Assembly: GCA_039024315.1 (NCBI GenBank)
Contig: JBCCQN010000132.1
Coordinates: 1-22,853, forward strand
DNA: 22,853 nt
Direction of reading: 5' to 3'
From: JBCAWW01 sp039024315
GTDB taxonomy: Bacteria; Bacteroidota; Bacteroidia; J057
Positions 1 through 6,974 of the stretch are shown here, piece by piece. The notes below the pieces were generated by a model that saw only the letters and a list, made by a program, of their open reading frames with translations, had not been told where the DNA came from and ran no database searches. Position numbers and translations under genes: made by a program. Position 1 is the stretch's first letter; each line of letters opens with the position of its first letter.

Positions 1-897
1 ACCTTGGCTGCTGGCCATCAAATAAGCTTGCTCCCCCTTACGATAAATACTCAATCCCTCTATATCATAGGCAATAGCTGGATTTTCTTCCCCACTCATG
101 GCTAGTTTTTGAGCTTCGGTAGCATCCTTTGGATCCAGCTTCAATTTCCAGATTCCGCCATCTTCTTGGCCTACGTAAAGATCACCCAGCAACTCATCGA
201 CGACCATCCCTTCGGTTTGGGATGGAGATTGGTACTCACGACGCAAAATCCACGAAACAGCACTATCCTTTAGCACCAGCTCAAATTGCTGCATGAGGCC
301 ATTTTTGCCATTGAGAATGGCGAAGATTTTGCCATCCTTGAGACGACCGAAGCAGAAGCCATAGACATCATCAACCTTAGCCGGATCAACGGTCAAACTC
401 TCTTGACTAAGGTCAGTAAGGCTGCCATCAGTTTCATCAATGAGGAAAATATCGATCCCTTGGTAAGTACGATTGCTACAACCGAGGATGCTGACTGAGC
501 GTTCTCCGAAGGAGAGCTGCTGCAAAACATCTACATTATTGACCTTGCCGATTGGATAATAAGCCACTTCCTTACCGCTGAGATCATAGGTCGCCAAGCC
601 GCCCTTTTTATTGGAGCCATAGATCAAGGATTTGGCTGGATCATCAGGATGAAGCCAAAGGGCGGGATCATCGGCGGCATCCTCTAAGGATTGGGCCGCT
701 ATGGATTGAGTTTCTACCATAGGGTATACTGCATGCTTGATTTGTGCTTGCAATTCATAGGCATGCAGCAAAGCAAGAGAATCTTCACGGGCTTCGCCAG
801 AAGCCTCAGACTCCTTGGCAGGATTCTGAGGCTTCGATTGGCAAGCCACACTTATGGCCAAAAGACCGTAAGCTAAGGTTCGAAATATCTTAATCAA
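1..897 (-). CDS. Beta-propeller phytase (3-phytase-like), outer-membrane lipoprotein, partial at the window edge
   Basis: This gene should hydrolyse phytate (inositol hexakisphosphate) to lower inositol phosphates and free phosphate; the family is Ca2+-dependent and acts outside the cytoplasm. 299 codons are visible and the C-terminus is cut off at base 1. The mature part has the family's hallmarks: DDPALWLHPDDP followed by YGSNKKGGLATYDLSGK near the start, then GKVNNVDV, EGMVVDELLGDLYVGQEDGG and DIEGLSIY. The start is TTG at 897-895: an in-frame TGA lies only two codons upstream, the next ATG is more than 50 codons inside, and the TTG start gives a good lipoprotein signal peptide ending in SVAC with the lipidated Cys at residue 19. 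It begins 18 nt after the stop of the TonB receptor at 916-3681 on the same strand, so the two are probably co-transcribed. No Shine-Dalgarno sequence is visible. Family assignment is firm; enzymatic activity is inferred. Confidence 0.85.
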   Translation of the reverse strand, partial: MIKIFRTLAYGLLAISVACQSKPQNPAKESEASGEAREDSLALLHAYELQAQIKHAVYPMVETQSIAAQSLEDAADDPALWLHPDDPAKSLIYGSNKKGGLATYDLSGKEVAYYPIGKVNNVDVLQQLSFGERSVSILGCSNRTYQGIDIFLIDETDGSLTDLSQESLTVDPAKVDDVYGFCFGRLKDGKIFAILNGKNGLMQQFELVLKDSAVSWILRREYQSPSQTEGMVVDELLGDLYVGQEDGGIWKLKLDPKDATEAQKLAMSGEENPAIAYDIEGLSIYRKGEQAYLMASSQG

Positions 898-915
898 TTT
901 GAATCAAATTTAAGT

Positions 916-3681
916 CTAGCGAGAGACATCAAACTTAAGCCCGAGGTCAAAACGGAAGTTGTAGAACTCTGATTGCATCGTACGGCTAGGACTGCCTTGA
1001 TAGTAGCGCAATGGCTGGTTGAGAATGTTGTTGACATTGGTGTAAAGCACCAAGTTGTCAGTCAAGCTATAGCTCATATTGAAATCAAGGTAAGTAACCT
1101 GATCGTAGTAGCGATCCCCAAAGGCTTCTGAACCAACTTCATCAATAAAATCACTCGCATAGTTGAGAGAAAGACGAGAAGTAAACTTCTTGTTTTCGTA
1201 AGCGATAGAAGCGTTGAGGGTATGCGTTGGCGAGCCAGGAAGGCTGATTTCATCCTCTTCGCGACCTTCAAAGTTGAAATCCGTAACCTGAGACTGGATG
1301 AAGGTATAGTTGAAGTAAACCCCAACCCCTTTCAAAGCGTCAGCGATAAAATCCAATTGACGCTGGAAAGCGAACTCAGCTCCAAAAAGAACCGCATTAC
1401 CGCCATTGATAGGCTGCGAGAAATCGGCCCACTCAACCCCTTCAAAAGTATAATCTTCGAAGCTCTGGGTAACGATGAAGTTACTGATGTCTTTGTAAAA
1501 CACACCTGCAGAAACGATACCTACGGTACCGAAGTAGTGCTCTGCCATCAAGTCGAAGTTAGTCGAGGTAGTGGCTTCCAGATCAGGATTACCAATAGAA
1601 AGCTCTTCACCATCAGCGATTTCGCGATAAGGCACTAGATCGAAGTAGTTCGGGCGCGCCAAAGTGTTGGTGTAGGCAAAGCGCAATACGGTACGTGGAC
1701 GGATGTTATACTTAAGGTGAAGACCTGGCAGCACGTTGAGGTAGTTGCTCGCCTGAGACTGAGTTTCAGTTAAGGTTTCTTCCTGATCGTCAAATTGGAA
1801 GCCCGTATAGTCAAGATTCGTTTGTTCCAAACGCACCCCTGCGATCATCAATAATCTTGAACCAAAACGCTGTTCAATCATCGCATAGCCGGCGAAGATA
1901 TTTTCAGTAGCGTTAAAGTTTCCTGCTAGCTCGCTGAGGTCTTGCTCTTTTTCAAATTCTGCTCCTTCTAAATCCAAATCTCCTAGGTATTCACGAGAGA
2001 TGAAAGAACCAATATCATAGGGCCCAGCGAGGAAGTTGTCTTTGCCTAAGTCTGCGAGATTGTTGTTGCCGTTGTCAAAGATGTTGTCTCCAACAGGGCT
2101 AAACTCGTAGAAGTCATTGCTTCTCAACTTGGTTTTTGAACGCACGCGTCCACCAAACTTGAGGAGGTTTTGGAAATCGCCTGAAGCTAAAGGTAGTTTA
2201 AAATCGATTCTACCGTTGATGTCTTCATCAGTAGTGTACTGAAACTCTTCGGTGATCTCGCTCAGCTCCCAAGAGCTAGAAGGCGTTTGAAAAACGGACT
2301 CAGTAGCAGATACTAAAGGCGTTTCAGGATTGGAGAAATCTACTGTCAATGGCACAGCACCATCAGTGGCAATTTCGTAGTAGCGTTCGTTAGGACGATC
2401 CTCAGAAGCCAAAGCATAGGTTGCAGACCAAGTCATGCCTAGCTTGCCAAAGAGGTGGTCGCCATTTAGCCCAAAGTTCATCATGCGCTGGTCCTCTAGA
2501 CGAGCATACTTAACGTCCTCTGTACCAGCCTTGGTTTGACGCTCTAGTTCACCTACCCATTGGCCGTTGTCATCTTGCTCGATATCAGCAAAGACCGCAC
2601 GGTAACGGTTTTCCCGGTCTTTGCGATCGTTGTAAATCCCTTTGAAAACAACCTTGTGATTGGCGTTGAACTGATAATCTAAGGAAAGAGAGTAGCTCTG
2701 GCGCACGCGCTGGAGGTAGTATTGACGGATTTGAATCTCCTCTGGCCAGAAGTCTTCGCCTTCGTCGAAGCTACCATTGTCGTTGGCATCGTCATAGGTC
2801 CATTCGGATTCGACATTGTCAGAACCCAGATTGTTGTTGAAGTAGGAAGCACTGACGATTACCCCTAACTTCTTATCGAAATAGCGATCTCCAAAGATCA
2901 ATGAAGCATTATAGGTCGGCTGATTGGCCAATGGGTTGTAGCCTGCGCCGATAGTACCAGATATACGCTGTTGATAGGGAGCTGAGCGGGTTACCAAATT
3001 AACCGAACCACCAATTGCATCCCCATCCATATCAGGTGTAACTGCTTTGTTTACCTCCACGGTCTGAATCATATCAGATGGAATCAAATCCAACTGGATT
3101 GAACGCACTTCTGCCTCAGCCGAAGGAACCCGTTCACCATTGATAGTGATGGCATTAAGTTGGGGAGCGGTACCACGAATATTACCAAAACGGGCTTCGC
3201 CTTGGTCATACTGTACATTGACACCGGGGACACGCTTGAGAGCATCTCCAATGTTTGCATCAGGAAAACGACCAATCTGATCAGCAGCAATGATGTTGGT
3301 GATGTTGGCGTTGGAAAGCTGATTGCTCAAAGCTCTCGCCTGACCGCGCAATTGACTGGTAATAACCACTGGTGCGAGATCAAGACCTGGTACCATTTCA
3401 ACATTTTGGGTCGTAGTAAAGGCCGCTCGGACAGTAACTTCTATTTCCTGCTCTTCGAAGCCGATAAAGCTTACTTTCAGGGTAAAGGTTCCGGCAGGGA
3501 GGTCCACGAGATAGAAGTAACCATCTGCATCTGTAGCTGTGCCACGGATATCATCAATAGAAACCAAGGCACCAGCAAGCGGTAATTTGGCTTCATCTAC
3601 CACTCGGCCGCTGATCGCCCCTGTCTGAGCAGATACGGCTAAGCTTAGGCTCATTAGCAATAGTAAAAGTAGTTTTCTCAT
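916..3681 (-). CDS. TonB-dependent outer-membrane receptor, phytase-linked
   Basis: A 921-aa outer-membrane receptor that imports a substrate using energy from TonB-ExbBD. Order of parts: signal peptide (residues 1-18, ending AVSA), a carboxypeptidase-regulatory-like beta-sandwich (about 20-95), a plug domain (about 105-235) and a 22-strand-type barrel ending in FDVSR. The plug has IRGTAPQLNAITINGERVPS followed by VEVNKAVTPDMDGDAIGGSVNL, which is typical of the receptor class often grouped as TonB-Xanth-Caul. Length is normal for that class. A perfect EF-hand-like loop (Asp298, Asn300, Asn302, Gly303, Asp306, Glu309) lies in an early barrel loop. It is the first gene of a likely two-gene operon with the downstream phytase, which makes phosphate esters or inositol phosphates the most likely cargo (inference). 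A dyad at 3732-3749 in its upstream region could be an operator. Confidence 0.93.
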   Translation of the reverse strand: MRKLLLLLLMSLSLAVSAQTGAISGRVVDEAKLPLAGALVSIDDIRGTATDADGYFYLVDLPAGTFTLKVSFIGFEEQEIEVTVRAAFTTTQNVEMVPGLDLAPVVITSQLRGQARALSNQLSNANITNIIAADQIGRFPDANIGDALKRVPGVNVQYDQGEARFGNIRGTAPQLNAITINGERVPSAEAEVRSIQLDLIPSDMIQTVEVNKAVTPDMDGDAIGGSVNLVTRSAPYQQRISGTIGAGYNPLANQPTYNASLIFGDRYFDKKLGVIVSASYFNNNLGSDNVESEWTYDDANDNGSFDEGEDFWPEEIQIRQYYLQRVRQSYSLSLDYQFNANHKVVFKGIYNDRKDRENRYRAVFADIEQDDNGQWVGELERQTKAGTEDVKYARLEDQRMMNFGLNGDHLFGKLGMTWSATYALASEDRPNERYYEIATDGAVPLTVDFSNPETPLVSATESVFQTPSSSWELSEITEEFQYTTDEDINGRIDFKLPLASGDFQNLLKFGGRVRSKTKLRSNDFYEFSPVGDNIFDNGNNNLADLGKDNFLAGPYDIGSFISREYLGDLDLEGAEFEKEQDLSELAGNFNATENIFAGYAMIEQRFGSRLLMIAGVRLEQTNLDYTGFQFDDQEETLTETQSQASNYLNVLPGLHLKYNIRPRTVLRFAYTNTLARPNYFDLVPYREIADGEELSIGNPDLEATTSTNFDLMAEHYFGTVGIVSAGVFYKDISNFIVTQSFEDYTFEGVEWADFSQPINGGNAVLFGAEFAFQRQLDFIADALKGVGVYFNYTFIQSQVTDFNFEGREEDEISLPGSPTHTLNASIAYENKKFTSRLSLNYASDFIDEVGSEAFGDRYYDQVTYLDFNMSYSLTDNLVLYTNVNNILNQPLRYYQGSPSRTMQSEFYNFRFDLGLKFDVSR

Positions 3682-3731
3682 TGAATTCGTGATTTAATAG
3701 GCGTGGGCGTCGAGCCCCCTTTAAATGGCCG

Positions 3732-3749
3732 CAAGTTGTTACCAACTTG
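3732..3749. promoter_or_regulatory. Perfect dyad upstream of the TonB receptor/phytase operon
   Basis: CAAGTTG-TTAC-CAACTTG is a perfect 7-bp inverted repeat with a 4-bp spacer, 51-68 bp upstream of the receptor start codon. The size and position suit a dimeric repressor or activator site, possibly phosphate-responsive, but the regulator is unknown. Confidence 0.4.
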
Positions 3750-3805
3750 TTAAGGCAATCACGATTGAGAATTATAGTTCTGTTACAGAGACATGAAAAA
3801 TAATC

Positions 3806-3825
3806 AAGCGTTCCGCGCAGCGGAA
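3806..3825. repeat. REP-like palindrome, copy 1
   Basis: AAGCGTTCCGCGCAGCGG (3806-3823) recurs base for base at 12501-12518. Here TTCCGC-GCA-GCGGAA forms a perfect 6-bp stem with a 3-nt loop. Both copies lie downstream of the 3' end of a minus-strand gene and share flank on the same side (AAGCG). It lacks the T-run of a standard terminator. Confidence 0.6.
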
Positions 3826-3846
3826 AACCTAAATGTTATCAGCTCT

Positions 3847-3902
3847 TTTAGTACTGAGTATTTAGTATTCAGTACTTAGACAATAGTATACAGTACTTAG
3901 AC
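3847..3902 (-). repeat. Heptanucleotide array A-left (eight TACTNNN-type units, minus orientation)
   Basis: Read on the minus strand from 3902 down, the units are GTCTAAG, TACTGTA, TACTATT, GTCTAAG, TACTGAA, TACTAAA, TACTCAG, TACTAAA: eight contiguous heptamers in perfect 7-bp register. Six begin TACT; the other two are identical to each other. The last three bases of each unit vary. Confidence 0.75.
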
Positions 3903-3952
3903 TAAGGGAAATTAGACTATGAGCTTCAAAGAGACCTTTTCTCCCTTCTAAA

Positions 3953-4015
3953 TACTTTCTACTCTGTACTAAATACTTTCTACTCTGTACTAAATACTTT
4001 CTACTCTGTACTCAA
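3953..4015 (+). repeat. Heptanucleotide array A-right (nine TACTNNN units, includes a 21-bp triplicate)
   Basis: On the plus strand the units TACTTTC, TACTCTG, TACTAAA repeat as a 21-bp higher-order period, then end in TACTCAA. The final heptamer overlaps the stop codon (4012-4014 on plus) of the SRAP gene. The same array could be described as three copies of a 21-bp tandem repeat at 3949-4011. Confidence 0.85.
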
Positions 4016-4689
4016 AATAAGGTCGGCGGGGGTTCATAGGGTCGTATAAGCCGTTCAGATTCGTTGCGAACGCTCCCCACTTCAGGCGAAACGGGATAGG
4101 CTTTCATTTCCTCTGCAGGGTAGGGTCGCAAGATTTCTTGGAGGTCTTCGGCCTGTTCTTGGGGCGAAAGCCAACGTTCGGCCGCAGCCGCATCCAATAT
4201 TACAGGCATACGATCATGAATGGGCAAAACCAACTCATTGGGTTCAGTGGTTATTACGCTGTAGGTCGAGATATTTTCACCCTGCGGGGAACGCCAGACA
4301 TCATACAAGCCAGCGAAATAGAACAAAGCTTCGTCTTGCAAAGTAATGCGATAAGGCTGCTTGCCACTGAGGGTCTGTTTCCATTCATAAAAGCCATCCG
4401 CTGGCACCAAGCAACGGGTTTGTCTAAAAGGAGTTTTAAAAGCGGCCTTTTGCAAAAGCGTCTCCGAGCGCGCATTGATCATCTTATAGCCAATCTTCTT
4501 GTCTTTGGCCCAATTAGGAATCAAACCCCAGCGGTAAAAATGAATGCGCTTGGGATCAGTCATGGGGATGACTGGCATCAATTGGGTCGGAGCCACGTTG
4601 AAGCGGGGGATCAGGGCGACCTTTTCCGTTTCTGGATAGACCACTACACTCTCTTCTGGGACTTTAGTCAGGGTATATCTTCCGCACAT
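4012..4689 (-). CDS. yedK: SRAP-domain protein (YedK/HMCES family), abasic-site DNA-protein crosslinker
   Basis: A 225-aa protein of the SOS-response-associated peptidase (SRAP, formerly DUF159) family. Members bind abasic sites in single-stranded DNA and form a thiazolidine crosslink through the N-terminal Cys, shielding the lesion. The start is fixed by the family's obligatory MCGRYTL, which puts the catalytic Cys at residue 2 after Met removal. Other conserved elements: INARSET with Asn72, RCLVPADGFYEW with Glu102, and HDRMPVIL with His158. Length is typical. It is divergent from the cyanophycinase-like gene, with 75 bp between the two chosen start codons. The 3' end abuts a heptamer repeat array. 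No LexA-type site was recognised. Confidence 0.93.
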   Translation of the reverse strand: MCGRYTLTKVPEESVVVYPETEKVALIPRFNVAPTQLMPVIPMTDPKRIHFYRWGLIPNWAKDKKIGYKMINARSETLLQKAAFKTPFRQTRCLVPADGFYEWKQTLSGKQPYRITLQDEALFYFAGLYDVWRSPQGENISTYSVITTEPNELVLPIHDRMPVILDAAAAERWLSPQEQAEDLQEILRPYPAEEMKAYPVSPEVGSVRNESERLIRPYEPPPTLF

Positions 4690-4764
4690 AAAATATTTCC
4701 TTTACTTGAAATTAGGGAATAATCCCAGACAAATTGTAATATCAATGCTGAATTGATACTTGCT

Positions 4765-6741
4765 ATGATAAATCGCTACTTGCTGCTCCTTTGTCTCCTA
4801 GGAGTATGCCCAAATATATGGGGACAAGGCAATTTGTTATTGGTAGGAGGCGGCCATGAGCAAGCTGGTGGCTGGAGCGACAGACCCTACCAATGGGCCA
4901 TTCAGCAAGCACCTAACCACAGCGTAGCCCTCCTCTCGCTGGAAGAACACAGTCCTTGGCTCAGTCAGTACTTCAAAAAGCTTGGCGCCGATAGTGTCGC
5001 CAACTTCAACCTACAAACCGCTAATGCCGAAAGTGAAGCACAATTAATCGCTTCTTTGATGGAATTTGACTGCTGGTTTTTTCGAGATGGGTCTAGCAAA
5101 GCCTATTTTGAAATCCTACAAAACCAGTCCTTAGGGCAGGCACTAGTGCAAAAATATAATCAAGGCGGTGTGATCGCTGGAACCGGAGAAAGTATGCAAC
5201 TCTTTTCTTCGGTTTTTTATTTGGCACAAAACGAGTTGCCGAGCGCGGGCGCCTGCTTACAAGATATTTATCATAAAAATTTAGTCCTGCGCAATGATTT
5301 TTTGCCCTTTTACCGAGGTTTTTTGTTTGAGGCCCGATTCTCGGAACGCGGTGGTCTCGGCCATATGCTTGCGGCCCTTGCTAGATGGGAAGAGCAGCGA
5401 CAAGAAAAACTATTTGGTGTCGGGATAGACGACAAAACTGCCTTATGCCTCAATTCAAGTAGCAAAGGGACCGTTTATGGCACTGGGGCAGCCAAGCTCC
5501 TAATACCCGATATGAGTGAACGAGGCTTTGTCAATCAAGCGGGCCATACTAGCATTGATTCTTTGCGTATGGTTTCGTTGATCCATGGCCAAAGTTTTGA
5601 CTTTATTAGTTGGACCCATGAGCGCAGCCGCGGCGAGGAAGAGATACGGCTCCCCTATGCTTATGAAACGGCACAAATAGATCTAATCCTGAGTGGCAGT
5701 AATGCTTTTTCCGAAAACCAAGCGTTCCTCGAAGAGGTCATCAAAGCCCAAGGAGACAGCAGTTTACCCATACTACTCATCAGTAGCCACCCTACATCCG
5801 CGAAGGAAGCTTTGGGTCTCATCCTGAGAGCCAAGGGGGTAGAGGAAATTAGGTGGCTTGATCCGCTTACTGCTTCGCAGAACGATCCTCTCCTGACTCA
5901 GGAGATTAGCAGTGCACGCAAGATATTGTTTAGCGGTACCGATGCCGAGGCGCTTAAAGACTTCCTGAGCCAAGGCAAAAACGGTCAACAACTCAAGCGG
6001 AGGCTAAGAGACGCTTTTGTAACGCTGGCCTTTATGGGAGAGGATAGCCGATTGGCAGGAAAGTGCTATCTCAAAAACACCCAAACCGAATATGCTTCAT
6101 ATGATGGGCTACTAAAATTAGAGGAAGGGCTTCAACTTTTACAGCATACTATCTTGGTTCCCAATGTATTTTGGGATGCAGGTAGCACTGAAAACAATCT
6201 CACCGGTCTAACCTACGCTATGGCCAAAGATTCGCTGACCTATGGTATCTGGCTGCCTAATGAGAGTTGGGGGCATTATCAAGTGGACAATGGCATCAGT
6301 CGATTTACTGGTTATGGTACACCGATTGTCCAACAAAAAAATACAATAGTAGCCTTCGCTCCCGCCTATGAGGGCATTGCCCGCAATATCATCGGCTATC
6401 AGGAGATGAAACTAAGCATCCTACAAGCCAATACCATCGAAATGGGAACGTATATGGACCCAAAGCTTGAATTAGCGATGGAACGCCAAGATTGGATATC
6501 CGTCTACCCCAATCCATTTAAAGATCAAATCAACCTCTATTTGTACGGGCAACAAAGTGGCGCCTTTAGTTTTCAACTATTGGATGAAAAAGGACGCATA
6601 CTTTTTCAAAAAGATTACCAGCTTAACCCCTTGGATCCCAAACTGGTCATCCCCGTTCCCAAGCTAGCTAGGGGAGTTTATATCCTGCAAGTTCATAAAA
6701 AAGGCCAAGGGATCGTCAAAAGGGTCCAACTTCTCCACTAA
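4765..6741 (+). CDS. Secreted cyanophycinase-like (S51 family) protein with degenerate active site and T9SS sorting domain
   Basis: 658 aa when started at ATG 4765, which gives a clean signal peptide (MINRYLLLLCLLGVCPNIWG); a TTG at 4753 would add four residues. Residues about 22-260 resemble cyanophycinase: LLLVGGG at the first strand, GGVIAGTGES at the nucleophile elbow, FEARFSERGGLGHMLAAL, and VGIDDKTALCL followed by a VYGTGAAKLL strand. The usual nucleophile motif GTSAG reads GTGES, so the Ser position is Gly141, and the usual DQHF reads EARF, placing Arg191 where His is expected. Residues about 300-530 look like a second, more diverged copy of the fold. Residues about 570-658 (from ISVYPNPF to the end) are a type A T9SS C-terminal sorting domain, so export through the type IX system is expected. 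The cyanophycin-degrading role is doubtful; a binding or structural role is possible. Confidence 0.75.
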   Translation: MINRYLLLLCLLGVCPNIWGQGNLLLVGGGHEQAGGWSDRPYQWAIQQAPNHSVALLSLEEHSPWLSQYFKKLGADSVANFNLQTANAESEAQLIASLMEFDCWFFRDGSSKAYFEILQNQSLGQALVQKYNQGGVIAGTGESMQLFSSVFYLAQNELPSAGACLQDIYHKNLVLRNDFLPFYRGFLFEARFSERGGLGHMLAALARWEEQRQEKLFGVGIDDKTALCLNSSSKGTVYGTGAAKLLIPDMSERGFVNQAGHTSIDSLRMVSLIHGQSFDFISWTHERSRGEEEIRLPYAYETAQIDLILSGSNAFSENQAFLEEVIKAQGDSSLPILLISSHPTSAKEALGLILRAKGVEEIRWLDPLTASQNDPLLTQEISSARKILFSGTDAEALKDFLSQGKNGQQLKRRLRDAFVTLAFMGEDSRLAGKCYLKNTQTEYASYDGLLKLEEGLQLLQHTILVPNVFWDAGSTENNLTGLTYAMAKDSLTYGIWLPNESWGHYQVDNGISRFTGYGTPIVQQKNTIVAFAPAYEGIARNIIGYQEMKLSILQANTIEMGTYMDPKLELAMERQDWISVYPNPFKDQINLYLYGQQSGAFSFQLLDEKGRILFQKDYQLNPLDPKLVIPVPKLARGVYILQVHKKGQGIVKRVQLLH

Positions 6742-6793
6742 GTAGGTTTGACTATTTCCGCAGATCGGGCAAAAAATGCTAACTGGATGCCCC

Positions 6794-6897
6794 ATAGTCC
6801 GTAGTATTGTAAGATATACGCAATTATGTCGTGCTCCCAACTTTCAATACTGAAAAAATGGCAGTATTTTAGCTTGGGTACATCTTTTGCGGACTAT
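6794..6897 (+). promoter_or_regulatory. Structured leader upstream of ftsH (competing hairpins)
   Basis: An outer 8-bp inverted repeat (ATAGTCCG at 6794-6801, CGGACTAT at 6890-6897) encloses a hairpin AATACTG/CAGTATT (6846-6852 with 6862-6868) that is flanked by CCCAA/TTGGG (6836-6840 with 6874-6878). An upstream AGTATTG (6803-6809) could instead pair with CAATACT (6845-6851), which would exclude the hairpin. The inner hairpin followed by TTTTAG may alternatively be a weak terminator for the cyanophycinase-like gene. Confidence 0.35.
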
Positions 6898-6974
6898 CGG
6901 GTGTTTTCAACAATTCAAAGCAGCCGTTGTTACTAAGGTAGATCCTCCATAGCACATAGCGCTGTTACAATTAT

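Larger units (their letters stand above)
3682..4011. other. Repeat-rich intergenic region (330 bp)
   Basis: No gene is seen. Reading from the TonB receptor start toward the SRAP gene it holds a promoter-proximal dyad (3732-3749), a REP-like palindrome (3806-3825), eight minus-oriented heptamers (3847-3902), a 50-bp core, and plus-oriented heptamers that run into the SRAP stop codon (3953-4015). The part next to the receptor (3682-3800) should contain its promoter, but I cannot point to a convincing TAnnTTTG box. Confidence 0.7.

Noticed and set aside
286..876. Plus-strand open frames at 286-498 and 691-876
   Set aside because: They are antisense to the phytase gene, whose reading frame is continuous and conserved across this stretch.
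3160..3585. Open frame antisense to the TonB receptor, and similar ones at 1222-1638, 7565-8023, 8598-8933 and 10731-11123
   Set aside because: All lie wholly inside confidently assigned genes on the other strand or frame and show no recognisable domain.
3949..4011. Tandem repeats as a CRISPR array or rho-independent terminator
   Set aside because: Units are 7 or 21 bp with no unique spacers, no cas gene is present, and there is no GC-rich stem with T-run in this stretch.
4138..4722. Long open frame on the plus strand over the SRAP gene
   Set aside because: It is antisense to a fully conserved gene, has no family resemblance and looks like a by-product of the opposite strand's codon use.
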